In this document: positions 51,757 to 60,921 of the stretch, in pieces
Layout of the letters: every line of letters starts with the position of its first letter
Numbering within the stretch: position 1 is the first letter of the stretch
Source: Cohnella baijiui
Lineage (GTDB): Bacteria > Bacillota > Bacilli > Paenibacillales > Paenibacillaceae
Direction of reading: 5' to 3'
Length of the DNA stretch: 64,000 bases
Assembly: GCF_020731285.1 (NCBI RefSeq)
Contig: NZ_JAJFOW010000036.1
Location: forward strand, 1-64,000
Made by a program: the position numbers and the translations under genes
Notes under the pieces: model-generated
What the model saw: only the letters and a program-made list of their open reading frames with translations
Told to the model about the DNA's origin: nothing
Database searches by the model: none

Positions 51757-51912
51757 TTAGCGCGCCCAATATCCATTCCAATCGACGACCGCCACCGTCT
51801 CCTCCATTGGCAGCGAGGCAGCTACGAGGGCACTCACAATTTTGGCAAACGATTCATGGAAGCGACGGGGGTCGCCCCTGCTGCAATTCCGGTACCGCCA
51901 AACGTATGAGTC
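51757..51912 (-). pseudogene. possible gene remnant downstream of the Erm gene
   Basis: One frame reads as a plausible protein tail (HESFAKIVSALVAASLPMEE, then TVAVVDWNGYWAR and a stop at 51757-51759), but has no start of its own and begins at the Erm stop. I treat it as the tail of a lost gene. The rest of 51617-51756 shows nothing. Confidence 0.35.
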
Positions 51913-52749
51913 TTAGTCCTTCGGCCAGCGGTAAGGCGCAACATGCCGGCGCATCGCGAGAAAAAGCGATGCCCACTGCTCCGGCGACAGCGAGACGGCC
52001 GTCTGCTCCCGGTCGATCCGGGCGAGCTGCAGCGTCGGCCGCAGCTGCGCCGGCGTGAAGACGCCCCGCAGCGCCTCCGCCGCGGGCAGCCGCGGCTGGC
52101 GCAGGAGATAGGCGGCGAAGGCCGCGAAACGCCGGCTCTCGGCGGCGGGCACGAGCGGCCGCTCCCGGCGGGCGATGCGGACGATCGCCGCGTCGACGCG
52201 CGGAGGCGGGGCGAAGTGCGCGCGGGGAATCGCCGTCCGCATCTCGAAGCGGAACTGCATTCGCCATGCCAGCAGCCGCGGGTCCGCCGTCGTCTCTTCC
52301 GTGAACCGCCGGGCCGCTCCCTTTTCCAGAATCAGCGCGCCTCTCTGGAATCCTTTGCCCTCGGGCCCCAACAGCTTCTCCAGAATCGCCGTCGTGATCG
52401 CGAACGGGATGTTCGCCACCACGCAGAACGGCTTCGCCGGCAGTCGAATGTCGCGGATGTCGCCCAGAAGGACGGTAATGCGGGGATCGCCCTCCGCCTT
52501 CTCGCGGAGCGTCTCCGCGAAGGCCGCGTCGACCTCCACCGCCAGCACCCTGGCTGCCCGCTCCGCGAGCGGGAACGTCAGGCTGCCTTTGCCGGCGCCG
52601 ATCTCCAGCACGGTATCGGTCGGCTGCAGCCGCGCCGTCTCCACCAACTGCCGGATCGTGCCCGGGTGATGAAGCAGATGCTGCCCCGTAAAGTTGGGTC
52701 CGGATATGCATTTTCGGATCGTGCGATGCTTTTTGTTTTGTCTGCGCAT
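51913..52749 (-). CDS. erm: Erm-type 23S rRNA adenine-N6 methyltransferase
   Basis: A 278-residue enzyme of the Erm/KsgA superfamily. Markers are NFTGQHLLHHPGTI near the N-terminus, motif I VLEIGAGKGSLTFPL (47-61), motif IV ANIPFAITTAILEKLL (N113-F116) and the Erm-type C-terminal helices. Erm proteins methylate A2058 of 23S rRNA. The leader has an intrinsic terminator and a peptide resembling the ErmD leader, which supports an inducible Erm over housekeeping KsgA. ATG 52749 follows GGAGG. Methylation specificity is inferred. Confidence 0.85.
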   Translation of the reverse strand: MRRQNKKHRTIRKCISGPNFTGQHLLHHPGTIRQLVETARLQPTDTVLEIGAGKGSLTFPLAERAARVLAVEVDAAFAETLREKAEGDPRITVLLGDIRDIRLPAKPFCVVANIPFAITTAILEKLLGPEGKGFQRGALILEKGAARRFTEETTADPRLLAWRMQFRFEMRTAIPRAHFAPPPRVDAAIVRIARRERPLVPAAESRRFAAFAAYLLRQPRLPAAEALRGVFTPAQLRPTLQLARIDREQTAVSLSPEQWASLFLAMRRHVAPYRWPKD

Positions 52750-52793
52750 AGATCGATTCCTCCCGTATCGAAATGTCCCGCGGCCCAAAATGG

Positions 52794-52892
52794 AAAAAGC
52801 CGCAGGCGCGGGCCTGCGGCGGAACGACGGATATCGAGAAGGGTGGGGATGCGCATCGAACCAGCCATGGTCCCCTGCTTGCGCGGGGCCAT
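52794..52892 (-). promoter_or_regulatory. erm attenuator leader with ErmD-like peptide
   Basis: Minus-strand leader. A small frame opens at 52868 (MAGSMRIPTLLD...) behind AGGGG. It parallels the ErmD/ErmK leader peptide MTHSMRLRFPTLNQ (MxxSMR then PTL), whose translation stalls with macrolides. The frame continues through RLR toward the gene rather than stopping early. An intrinsic terminator lies at 52794-52820 (GCCGCAGGC-GCCTGCGGC, then TTTTT), so stalling could prevent termination. CCATGG repeats nearby could form the alternative stem. Confidence 0.65.
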
Positions 52893-52952
52893 GGTTAGCC
52901 GGATCTCTAGTGCATAGACGGACAGGGCGATCGTATCGCCTTAGAAAAACGC

Positions 52953-52985
52953 AAAAAAGAGACAGACGCGGCGCGCTGTCCCTCT
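52953..52985 (-). terminator. terminator-like hairpin further up the erm leader
   Basis: AGAGGGACAG...CTGTCTCT followed by TTTTTT, stem with a two-base bulge. It either ends the gene at 53254-53850 or is a second attenuator. 52986-53253 shows no gene. Confidence 0.6.
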
Positions 52986-53253
52986 CCATCCATCGACGCG
53001 AAGGATATCCTAAAATGGGCAGTCCGATTCCGTTTTGCTCCGCACGCAGGCAGAGCCTTTGTTCACTATTCAGTTAGTGGCAAAGGATACAAAACGCAAT
53101 CTGACGAAATAAATAACACCCATTGTAGGACAACCCTCCATTCCTAAAGTTGGGGATATTGTAGCATACGGCGGGCGCTTGCGCCAGCGGAAACGCATTT
53201 TCCATTCGATCGGCTCTCGCTTGGCGAGCTGCGAACGCGGCCATCGATTGGCA

Positions 53254-53850
53254 TTACGCGAATCTGACGCCAATCAAACCCGTGATCAAGCCGACAAGGA
53301 CGCCCACCGTACAGAGCGTTAACCAGATTCGCTTGCCGCGCGGTTTGTCCATGAAACAAAAGCCAAGAACGCCTAAAAGAATGCCCTCGATCGCAAACCA
53401 AGGTTCGAACAACAAAAGATCCCAAAGGACATAAGCATGCTGCTTCAAGTCAAACGGGCCGGAATCCGTCTCGATCACGCCCATGATTTGTAGGGCGCGA
53501 TAGCCGACTCCATAGATGCCGTGCGAGGTCGCTACGGCGCATCCAGCCACGATGACCGCCAGCAACGACCAACTGAGCAACGATCGCTTTCTGAGATAGA
53601 TCATTGTAATTCCCAGCAATCCTGCCGCCGTGAGTATGCCCGAAGCAACCCAGTTGATCATTTCCCAATCGGGAGAAGCGGAAATTTCCGGTTTTAAAAG
53701 AGACAAACCGACCCTGCCGTCCAGCGCCCAATAAAGATGAGGAAGCATGTAGGCGATCGACCAAACGAATACGGCGTATCCGGCCCATGTTAAAGATCGG
53801 CTTCTGCCCATTTGGGGCTGCATGCGAAGATCGGGTGCACTCGCCTTCAT
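53254..53850 (-). CDS. DUF3995-like membrane protein
   Basis: A 198-residue membrane protein with about five helices: AGYAVFVWSIAYMLPHLYWALDG, ILTAAGLLGITMIYL, LLSWSLLAVIVAGCAVA and a pair at the end. The HLYWALDGRVGLSLL motif points to the DUF3995 family. GGAGGG precedes ATG. It resembles the protein encoded at 55141-55638 in layout; the two may be paralogues around the HxlR-DoxX pair. Function unknown. Confidence 0.7.
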   Translation of the reverse strand: MKASAPDLRMQPQMGRSRSLTWAGYAVFVWSIAYMLPHLYWALDGRVGLSLLKPEISASPDWEMINWVASGILTAAGLLGITMIYLRKRSLLSWSLLAVIVAGCAVATSHGIYGVGYRALQIMGVIETDSGPFDLKQHAYVLWDLLLFEPWFAIEGILLGVLGFCFMDKPRGKRIWLTLCTVGVLVGLITGLIGVRFA

Positions 53851-53916
53851 GATTGGCCCTCCTTTTCCTGCTCGTGCGCTATTTTAGCAATGGAATGGAA
53901 AATAGGCAATGAGCCT

Positions 53917-54282
53917 TTAGCCGCCATGACGTTCTTCGGGTCCCTCCATGCGCGCTTCCCCGTACAGCTCGTTCAAATGGGCGAGATGGGCAACCCCCCA
54001 GTCGTTCATCGCCTGTAACAAAGAGGTCATTCGCTGACCGTACGCCGTGATGGAGTATTCGACCTTGGGAGGAATCTCGCGATACACCTCGCGATGGACG
54101 ATATCGTGATACTCCAATTCCCTAAGCTGCTGGGTCAGCATTTTTCTGGTGATGTCCGGGATCGCTTTCTGAAGCTCGCTAAATCGCATGGTGCCATTCG
54201 CAAAAAGACGAAGCAGAATGACGGGCTTCCACTTCCCGACCAGAATATCCAACGCCGTTTCGAACTTGCAATAAGTCGTCAT
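53917..54282 (-). CDS. HxlR family regulator
   Basis: A 121-residue winged-helix regulator: ALDILVGKWKPVILLRLFANG, KMLTQQLRELEYHDIVHREVY and PPKVEYSITAYGQ, closely like YodB/HxlR. The cysteine at position 5 (MTTYCKFE) is in the place where YodB-type sensors keep their redox-sensing Cys6. Divergent from the DoxX gene, its likely target. GGAGG precedes ATG. Confidence 0.9.
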   Translation of the reverse strand: MTTYCKFETALDILVGKWKPVILLRLFANGTMRFSELQKAIPDITRKMLTQQLRELEYHDIVHREVYREIPPKVEYSITAYGQRMTSLLQAMNDWGVAHLAHLNELYGEARMEGPEERHGG

Positions 54283-54423
54283 GAAAACCCTCCGTCCGTT
54301 GATCCGCCTAAGGTTTCTTTTTCTATACTACGTTTATTTGAAGTGCCTACTTCCTCGTCGCGACCCTTACAAATATGATAGATCCGAGGGTTGGTAAAGA
54401 TCAAGAGAAGGAGCGGGCGGATC

Positions 54424-54777
54424 GTGAATATCGCATTATGGATCGTGCAGGGAGTTCTGGTCATCGGCTTCGTTTTCTCCGGATGGATGAAGGCGTTCCG
54501 GCAGGAAAAAGCAAAGGCGTCCTGGCCTTGGGCGGGCGAAGTGCCGAAAGGGCTCGTTGCTTTTATCGGGATCGCGGAACTGATCGGAGCGCTCGGGTTG
54601 ATCTTGCCTCAAGCGACCGGTATCGCGCCGAATCTGACGCCGATCGCCGCCATCGGGCTTGGGGCAATCGTGCTGTTCGGAGCCGTCTTCCATGTGATGC
54701 GAAAAGAGTATCGGGAGATCGGCGTGAACGTCGTTTTTCTGGCGCTGGCTGTCTTTGTAGCATTCGGGCGCCTATGA
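54424..54777 (+). CDS. DoxX-like membrane protein
   Basis: A 117-residue four-helix protein of the DoxX family: IALWIVQGVLVIGFVFSGWMKAF, VAFIGIAELIGALGLILP and VFLALAVFVAFG. Homologues are involved in quinone/thiol redox stress. Start GTG 54424 follows AAGGAG with 10-nt spacing. Divergent from the HxlR gene, which in Bacillus-type systems controls such targets. Confidence 0.85.
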   Translation: MNIALWIVQGVLVIGFVFSGWMKAFRQEKAKASWPWAGEVPKGLVAFIGIAELIGALGLILPQATGIAPNLTPIAAIGLGAIVLFGAVFHVMRKEYREIGVNVVFLALAVFVAFGRL

Positions 54778-54902
54778 GTTGGCTGTAGGCGGGTGGGGAC
54801 GGACTCGTGCGAAGGAACGGTAGCAAGGGGATGTTGTCCTCGAGCGAAGGAACGGGAGCATGCCAAGGAACGGAAACAGATGGATGCCGGCCTCTTGCGA
54901 TT

Positions 54903-55035
54903 GTATATGAAAAATCATATAGATGGAGCCGCAAAAAGGAAAAATGAGCGATTTTGTATGAAAAATCGCATAGAAATTGGTCATTTGGTGTTTTTTGCGG
55001 CGATTCTATTCGAAAAATCATATAGATTTCCAATC
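54903..55035. repeat. three-unit palindromic array, 51-52-bp period
   Basis: Cores TATATGA-AAAA-TCATATA (perfect 7-bp stem), a decayed second copy, and CTATTCGAAAAATCATATAG, aligned at 54907, 54958 and 55010. A linker with CCGCAAAAAGGAAAAATG is shared with the 63.6-kb array. The cores are related to those at 7.4 kb. 55036-55140 shows nothing else. Confidence 0.85.
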
Positions 55036-55140
55036 ATGCCCAGGGGAAAGCGGATCAAGAAGCACAAAATGGCTGCAACGACTTACCCCGCGGCAATCTG
55101 TTGCAGCCTTTCCATTCGCACCCCGGCCGGGCGATGCTGA

Positions 55141-55638
55141 CTATATCTCCGGATCGGCCGCCTCATTTCTTCTCGATTGCGGCGTTTGCGCGCTTCTTGT
55201 CCCTGCGAAAAAGTAAAACACCCCGCCGGCCATCCAAAAAGGTTCCCAAAACACGAGTCTCCAAACCGTCGCGTAGGCATCCAATTCAAAATGTAAAATA
55301 TTCATGGCGCTTAAGGTTATGGTGATGAAATTAAGAAGGCCGTATAGAAACAAAAAAGCCCCCGCTATTTTCGCAGCAAAATATAGCGCCTTGGCGATAA
55401 TCGGCTTTTTCCACCGAATTAGCAGCGCCAACAGCAAGACGAAGCCGAGTAATTTCAAGAATCCGGTCAGCCATACCATTCGGACGAAAGAGGGCGGCGG
55501 ATTCAGGGACAGCTCGTAAATGGACCCTCCCAGCGACCGGAGCCCGAGCAAGCCGCCCATAGCCCAATAGAAACTCATCCCCGCAAAAAGAATCGACCAT
55601 CCCATGCCCAGCGCGATGAACCCGAAATTCCTCTTCAA
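55141..55638 (-). CDS. DUF3995-like membrane protein
   Basis: A 165-residue membrane protein with four to five helices, including GFIALGMGWSILFAGMSFYWAMGGLLGL (the DUF3995-type motif), VWLTGFLKLLGFVLLLALL and YFAAKIAGAFLFLYGLLNFITI. The start is uncertain: TTG 55638 has AAGGAG 10 nt upstream; ATG 55674 (177 residues) has no ribosome site. It is same strand as, but not an operon with, the GH30 genes. Confidence 0.7.
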   Translation of the reverse strand: MKRNFGFIALGMGWSILFAGMSFYWAMGGLLGLRSLGGSIYELSLNPPPSFVRMVWLTGFLKLLGFVLLLALLIRWKKPIIAKALYFAAKIAGAFLFLYGLLNFITITLSAMNILHFELDAYATVWRLVFWEPFWMAGGVFYFFAGTRSAQTPQSRRNEAADPEI

Positions 55639-55715
55639 TTCAGAAACACTCCTTCCCGCAGCGTTCCTCTTCATTCACCACGATCATATCATATCGGCCG
55701 CTTCGAACGGCAACG

Positions 55716-55771
55716 AACAAAAAAGGGAGCAGGGACAGCCTGCCCTACGGCAAGCCGTTCCTGCCCCCTGA
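55716..55771 (-). terminator. intrinsic terminator of the GH30 operon
   Basis: Minus-strand stem GGGGGCAGGAAC...GTCCCTGCTCCC with TTTTTT after it. Confidence 0.75.
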
Positions 55772-55820
55772 ACCCGCGTCCGACGCGGCAGCGACGTGCC
55801 CCGAATCGCCAAAGGCCGTT

Positions 55821-57179
55821 TTAAAAGAAACGTTCGCGTTTGATTAGGAATGATATGGCGCTTTTCGACTCTAGCCCGAAGCTTATAGGATCTTCCCCCT
55901 GCAGCTTCAAAGCGATATTCGCTAATTCATCGCTATCGTTAAACATAATGACCGCGATCGAATCATCCGTATTCTTGAAAGCTACGGAACGAATAAAGTC
56001 ATGGCTTGCAGAAGACGCAATGCATACAGCCTTCGGTCGTATACATGTACTGAAATGTGCCAGCGCGTAATAATCCAACGTATACGTAAGCTCCTTGGTC
56101 CGCTTATCGACCTTCACGATACCGCGGCAGGTGCTATTGCCGAATCCTGGTACGAACGGGCCATTCTCCTCATCCAGAGCCATATTCCATAACACGAAGG
56201 ATTTGCTGTAATTTCTGAGAATCTCGATTCCCATTCGCATCACATTGGAGAAGGCCTGCTCAAACGGCGGAATCCACTCTCCGCCCGAGCCTTCGGTAAA
56301 ATGGACCTCCTTGTCGGGAAATGCTTCATAGATTTCGGTCTGGGCTGACGGTTTCCCGCCATACCAGTGCCATGCGACGCCATCGACAGCGGCATTCGCT
56401 TGCTCCAGCACTGTTCGCGGATAGTCGGCACGGTCCCAGTTGTGATCGTAACAGAGAATCTTCGTATCGATATGGTGCTCGATGAAACTTGGCTTGAGAT
56501 GATTGTTGATAAAATCGATTTGCGCCTCGGGCAACATCATCATGCCGGGATAATGACCCGGCGAGTACAGCGCCTCATTCTGAGGAGTAACGGCATAGAT
56601 CGGCAGTCCGTTGGCCGCATACGCTTTAATATAACGTACGAAATAATTAGCGTAGACCGAATAGTATTGCCGTCTCAGCTCCCCGCCGATCATGGACCCG
56701 CTTGTTTTCATCCAGCCCGGCGGACTCCAAGGCGAGGCCATAAGCTTGATGTAAGGATTTAACCGTACGGCTTCTTGCAGAAGGGGAATAATATCCTCCT
56801 CATCATGCGCGATCGAGAACCGCTTGAGCTCCGCGTCGGTTTCGCCTGCCGGCAAATCATTATAGCTGTAGAAATCCCGCGCATAATCGGAGGCTCCCAT
56901 CGGGTTCCGCAACACCGACAAACCGATTCCATCCTTTGGATCGAACAACGCTCTCATGAGCTGGGATCGTTGTTCCGGCTCCAGAATTTGATGGATCAAG
57001 TAGGCGGAGGAATCCGTGAAGGATGCTCCGAAGCCGTCGATCTCTTGGAACGTCAGGGCTTCGTCAATCGTGACTGTATTTGTTTCTGTATTCGGACGAA
57101 TGGGGGATAGCTGCTGCAGCGTTTTCGCTGCAAACAACTCCGTTTCACCCTTCGACTGATAGATCGATATATCCAGCAT
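55821..57179 (-). CDS. GH30 glycoside hydrolase
   Basis: A 452-residue clan-A hydrolase with no signal peptide (cytosolic). The GH30 signature is FQEIDGFGASFTDSSAY at 44-60. The acid/base is E202 in TPQNEALYS; the nucleophile E296 lies in HFTEGSGG. The (beta/alpha)8 barrel is followed by the GH30 beta-sandwich. Activities in the family include beta-glucosidase, beta-1,6-glucanase and xylanase; the substrate is not settled. GGAGGG precedes ATG. It is last gene of the LacI-regulated operon. Confidence 0.9.
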   Translation of the reverse strand: MLDISIYQSKGETELFAAKTLQQLSPIRPNTETNTVTIDEALTFQEIDGFGASFTDSSAYLIHQILEPEQRSQLMRALFDPKDGIGLSVLRNPMGASDYARDFYSYNDLPAGETDAELKRFSIAHDEEDIIPLLQEAVRLNPYIKLMASPWSPPGWMKTSGSMIGGELRRQYYSVYANYFVRYIKAYAANGLPIYAVTPQNEALYSPGHYPGMMMLPEAQIDFINNHLKPSFIEHHIDTKILCYDHNWDRADYPRTVLEQANAAVDGVAWHWYGGKPSAQTEIYEAFPDKEVHFTEGSGGEWIPPFEQAFSNVMRMGIEILRNYSKSFVLWNMALDEENGPFVPGFGNSTCRGIVKVDKRTKELTYTLDYYALAHFSTCIRPKAVCIASSASHDFIRSVAFKNTDDSIAVIMFNDSDELANIALKLQGEDPISFGLESKSAISFLIKRERFF

Positions 57180-57224
57180 TCGTTTCCCTCCAGTTGCCTC
57201 TATCTGTAATGCTATCTTCTACGC

Positions 57225-58874
57225 TTATGACAACCCCAGCTTCTCTTTGTTCGCCTTCATTTTCTCGTTGCGGACCTTCAGGATTTGATCCCAGCTGTTT
57301 TTATCCAGGAATGCTTTATACTCATTCAGAACGTTATCGAACCTGGCATCGTCGCTGGCGCGAATCATGCTTACCAGCGTCGTACTCCATTTAGGATCGA
57401 TATTGGTTAGAGCGCGGGCTTCCGGAGTCCCCGGGTCAGGATTGATATTCTCCAGGATGAAATGAGGCGACAACTTGCCCTTACCCCACTCCTGCATTTG
57501 AATAATCGATTCCGGGAATGCATCTTTGCTCAGCGCTTTATGGCGGTCATGGCCGAAGAACATAAATTCGCCCATCCGGTACTCCTTCTTGAATTGATCC
57601 GCATTATTCAACTGAAGCTCCTTCACAGCCGGCAGCAGCGATACGGTGCCATCCGCATTCTTCTGATACGTTTCGCCTTCGATTCCGTAGTTCATGAGCA
57701 TTTGTCCTTGATCGCTCAACAAATACGTGAAGATCTGAATCGCTTTTGCGGGATCCTTGCAGTCCTTGGTAATAAAGTTGATCATCCAGCCCGTGATGCC
57801 CGATTGATTCAATGTCGGCTTATGTCCCGCCGTGCTCTGAGGTCCATCAATGGCCATGTACTCCTTGCCCGGATTTCCGCTCATGAAGATCTGAAGATTA
57901 CCGCCCATCTGCGGCGTTCCATCCAACAGCATCGCAGCATATTTGCCTGATTTCACTTTTTCTTCGAAGGCCGTACCATCATCGGCAAAGCTGTCATCGC
58001 TGATCGTGCCGTTACGATATGCCGTATTCAAGGTTTTCACCCAGGTCAAGTAATCCTCATCCAGATTGCGATTGTAGAATCCGCCGTTCCCATCCACCAG
58101 CGGTACGCCTATAAAATCTTGCAGCGCATCGCCGAGCGAGCCGGTGCCGGTACCGATGGAATTGAACCCGAATGGAAGCAGGTCGGGGAATTGCTTCTTG
58201 ATATCGTTCAATACGGTCAAGAATTGTTCCGGCGTTCCCATGCTGGGCTGTCCAAGCGCTTCATAGACATCCTTGCGGATGATGAATGCCGTCTTTGCAG
58301 GAATGTTGCCGCTGTCATAGTCCGCCTGGGTGTTGGAATAGTTCGAATACCCGTAGGTGTTGCCGTCTGGTTGCTTGAACCAGTTCAGCGTATCTTGCGC
58401 TGCAACCGTATTGAAGTAAGGATCGTATTTCTGCGCGAGGTCGTTCAGCGGCAACGCCCATGTGGCCGCTTTTTGCACGACCGAGGAATTGATGTCGAAT
58501 GTCGTGATCATATCAGGCATTTTGCCGCCGGCAAAAAAAGTATTCAATTTCGTATCATCGCCGGTAATAAATTCAATATCGATGTTCAAATCCTCTTTGA
58601 TTTTCTTGGTTACGACATCGTGGCCGAAATCCTTATTCCACCAATCCGCATTTACGTACCACTTCAATTTTGTCGGTGCTGCTCTTTTGTCCAGCTGCCA
58701 AGCAGGTGTTCCTGGGTCCGGCGTATATTGGCCTTCAGTTGCAGCCGAATGGCCATCCCCGGCGTTTGAGCCGTTGTTGTTCGATGAACAGCCGGCAACA
58801 ACGATCGCGACAGCCAGCATTGCAGTAAGAAGGATAAGTCCTTTTGTTCGAATCCCATTTTTCAACTTAACCAT
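57225..58874 (-). CDS. LplA-type ABC binding lipoprotein
   Basis: A 549-residue extracellular solute-binding protein with a lipobox (VAIVVAGC) after a 27-residue signal, then an N/G/S-rich spacer. Size and the LplB/LplC-type permeases beside it fit the LplA family for larger oligosaccharides. It has a cre-like site and a strong intergenic region upstream, so it may also be transcribed separately. Confidence 0.9.
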   Translation of the reverse strand: MVKLKNGIRTKGLILLTAMLAVAIVVAGCSSNNNGSNAGDGHSAATEGQYTPDPGTPAWQLDKRAAPTKLKWYVNADWWNKDFGHDVVTKKIKEDLNIDIEFITGDDTKLNTFFAGGKMPDMITTFDINSSVVQKAATWALPLNDLAQKYDPYFNTVAAQDTLNWFKQPDGNTYGYSNYSNTQADYDSGNIPAKTAFIIRKDVYEALGQPSMGTPEQFLTVLNDIKKQFPDLLPFGFNSIGTGTGSLGDALQDFIGVPLVDGNGGFYNRNLDEDYLTWVKTLNTAYRNGTISDDSFADDGTAFEEKVKSGKYAAMLLDGTPQMGGNLQIFMSGNPGKEYMAIDGPQSTAGHKPTLNQSGITGWMINFITKDCKDPAKAIQIFTYLLSDQGQMLMNYGIEGETYQKNADGTVSLLPAVKELQLNNADQFKKEYRMGEFMFFGHDRHKALSKDAFPESIIQMQEWGKGKLSPHFILENINPDPGTPEARALTNIDPKWSTTLVSMIRASDDARFDNVLNEYKAFLDKNSWDQILKVRNEKMKANKEKLGLS

Positions 58875-58894
58875 TACCGTGGCAACCTCCCTTT

Positions 58895-58908
58895 TTGAAA
58901 GCGCTTGC
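58895..58908. promoter_or_regulatory. cre-like site
   Basis: TTGAAAGCGCTTGC matches the CcpA core (TGAAAGCGCTTKC). It lies 21 bp upstream of the binding-protein start. A shorter 13-bp motif TAAGAACGCTTTT (58947-58959) recurs before the lacI gene at 62061-62073. Confidence 0.6.
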
Positions 58909-58968
58909 TAGATATTCCTTGTTCATCCTGTTAACGCAACCTTGCCTAAGAACGCTTTTCGTCATTTT

Positions 58969-59856
58969 TTACTCCTTTACCGCCCCCAGCATCATTCCAG
59001 AGATGAAGTGCTTTTGAAGCAATGGATAAATAGCAACAATCGGTAATGTCGTAATAATGATTGTTGCCAGTTGAACCCCTTTTGTCGTCGTTTCAATGAC
59101 AACCGAACCCGCGGCATTTTGCATCGATTGGGTTTGCGACTGAACGATGATTTCATACAGCTTCATTTGCAGGGGATAAAGCGCTTCATTGGTAATATAT
59201 AATTTGGTCGTTATGAAGTCGTTCCATTGCCCGACACCATTGAATAATGCAATGGTAGCCAAAGCCGGCATCGATAGAGGAATGAATATATACAAGAAGA
59301 TTCGCCAATCGCCTCCGCCGTCGATTTTCGCAGATTCCTCTAGCGAATCCGGCACATTCCGGAAGAAGTTCATCAGAATGATCACGTCATAGAAGCTTAA
59401 TAGTGCCGGGATGATGTAAACCCAGAAGCTGTCCAGCAGACCGAGCGATTTAATCAATAAATAGGTTGGGATCATCCCCCCCGAGAAGAACAAGGTGATG
59501 ACACCCATCGCTACATAGAACTTGCGTCCGCGGACGTTTCTTTTGCTTAATCCGTAGCCGACCATGGCACAGAAGAAGACGTGCGTGACAACCCCGATTA
59601 AGGTTTTGGCAATCGATATGACAAACGAGTTCCAGATGGTGGAGTCTCGAAATACCGCTTGGTAATTTTCCAAAGATAATTCCGGCGGCCAAAATATGAA
59701 ACCGCCTTCCGCAAGGGCTCTTCCCGAACTGAAAGATGAAACGATCACATTCCATAATGGAACAACGAGCATGATGGTGAACATGATCAGTAATGTGTTG
59801 TTGATGGTATTAAAGATTCGATTATCCCAATCTCCTCTGACCGCTTTCAAATTCAC
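58969..59856 (-). CDS. LplC/YtcP-type ABC permease
   Basis: A 295-residue permease with the EAA motif ESAKIDGGGDWRIFLYIFIPLSMPALATI (about 194-222) and six helices. Typical partner of LplB. Start GTG 59856 follows GGGGG. It is the second gene of the operon, 24 bp after the first permease gene. Confidence 0.9.
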   Translation of the reverse strand: MNLKAVRGDWDNRIFNTINNTLLIMFTIMLVVPLWNVIVSSFSSGRALAEGGFIFWPPELSLENYQAVFRDSTIWNSFVISIAKTLIGVVTHVFFCAMVGYGLSKRNVRGRKFYVAMGVITLFFSGGMIPTYLLIKSLGLLDSFWVYIIPALLSFYDVIILMNFFRNVPDSLEESAKIDGGGDWRIFLYIFIPLSMPALATIALFNGVGQWNDFITTKLYITNEALYPLQMKLYEIIVQSQTQSMQNAAGSVVIETTTKGVQLATIIITTLPIVAIYPLLQKHFISGMMLGAVKE

Positions 59857-59880
59857 AGTTGTACCCCCCTTCGATATGAC

Positions 59881-60864
59881 CTATAAGACGGACTGATTAT
59901 CATTTAATTTTTTGGTAAGTTTATTGGCGGTAACGAGCAGAATGACAGACACGATAGAGACGCCCAAGCCAACGGCAGTCGCATAAGAGAAATCGCCCTG
60001 CGTCAACCCCATGCGATACACATAAGAGTTAATCACTTCCGCCTTTTCCCGGTTTTGCGAATTCATCAGCACTAACGTTTGATCCAGATTCGAGCCCAAT
60101 AAACCGCTTACAGTTAGGATCAAATTCAAGCCGATCATGGGCTTCATGTTAGGAAGGGTGATATGCCATATTTGTTTGAGACGACTCGCACCGTCCATTT
60201 TGGCTGCTTCGTAATAGGTAGGATCGATCTTGGCCATAATCGCCAGGTACAAAATCGTTCCCCAGCCAGCCTCTTTCCAAATATCCGATAACGTTGCAAT
60301 CCACCAATACTTATCCGGATCAAGCAGTATATTTTGCTGCTTCGAGATCAACCCCAAGTCAATCAGGATTTGGTTGAACAATCCGCTTGTCGATAACCAG
60401 GTAATAAGCATGCCGCCCAGTATGATCCACGATAAGAAATGCGGCAGGTAGGAGACCGTTTGTACAAATTTCTTGAAACGCCCCGGTCTCACTTCGTAGA
60501 TCATAATCGCCAGAATAATCGGAATGGCAAAACCGATCGCTAATTTCAAAAAGCTGATCCATAGCGTATTGATAACAGAATCCCAAAAAAACGTATCGGA
60601 TAATATGATTTTGAAGTTTTCCAAGCCAACCCATGGAGCGGAACCCAGCGTATCGATTACGGTATAGCGTTTAAAAGCGATCGTTAAGCCGTAAAGAGGG
60701 ATATAGCAAAACACAAACATAAATATAATGCCCGGAAGAATCATCGATTGAATTTCCCATTGCCGCTTGAAATCAACCATGGATGCCTTCACTCTTTGCC
60801 CCAACGGTTTCCTTTGCTTCAACGGCTTTTTTCCGGTTGACTGAAGCGGAGCTGTCTGATTCAC
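59881..60864 (-). CDS. LplB/YtcN-type ABC permease
   Basis: A 327-residue permease. Markers: IPLYGLTIAFKRYTVIDTLGSAPWVG, FVQTVSYLPHFLSWIILGGMLITWL and the EAA motif EAAKMDGASRLKQIWHITLPNMKP. GTG 60864 is the likely start, nine nt after AAAGGAG; ATG 60900 lacks a ribosome site and lies in the LacI-type operator. First gene of the GH30 operon, directly repressed at that operator. Confidence 0.88.
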   Translation of the reverse strand: MNQTAPLQSTGKKPLKQRKPLGQRVKASMVDFKRQWEIQSMILPGIIFMFVFCYIPLYGLTIAFKRYTVIDTLGSAPWVGLENFKIILSDTFFWDSVINTLWISFLKLAIGFAIPIILAIMIYEVRPGRFKKFVQTVSYLPHFLSWIILGGMLITWLSTSGLFNQILIDLGLISKQQNILLDPDKYWWIATLSDIWKEAGWGTILYLAIMAKIDPTYYEAAKMDGASRLKQIWHITLPNMKPMIGLNLILTVSGLLGSNLDQTLVLMNSQNREKAEVINSYVYRMGLTQGDFSYATAVGLGVSIVSVILLVTANKLTKKLNDNQSVL

Positions 60865-60898
60865 CTGATCCGTCTCCTTTTTAGAGCCTATTTCTTCC

Positions 60899-60914
60899 AT
60901 AAAAACGTTTTTGT
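60899..60914. promoter_or_regulatory. LacI operator upstream of the permease operon
   Basis: ATAAAAACGTTTTTGT: the palindrome AAAAACGTTTTT with central CG, typical of LacI-family sites. The near-identical ATAAAAACGTTTTTAT lies upstream of the lacI gene (62029-62044). Confidence 0.8.
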
Positions 60915-60921
60915 TTTTGCG

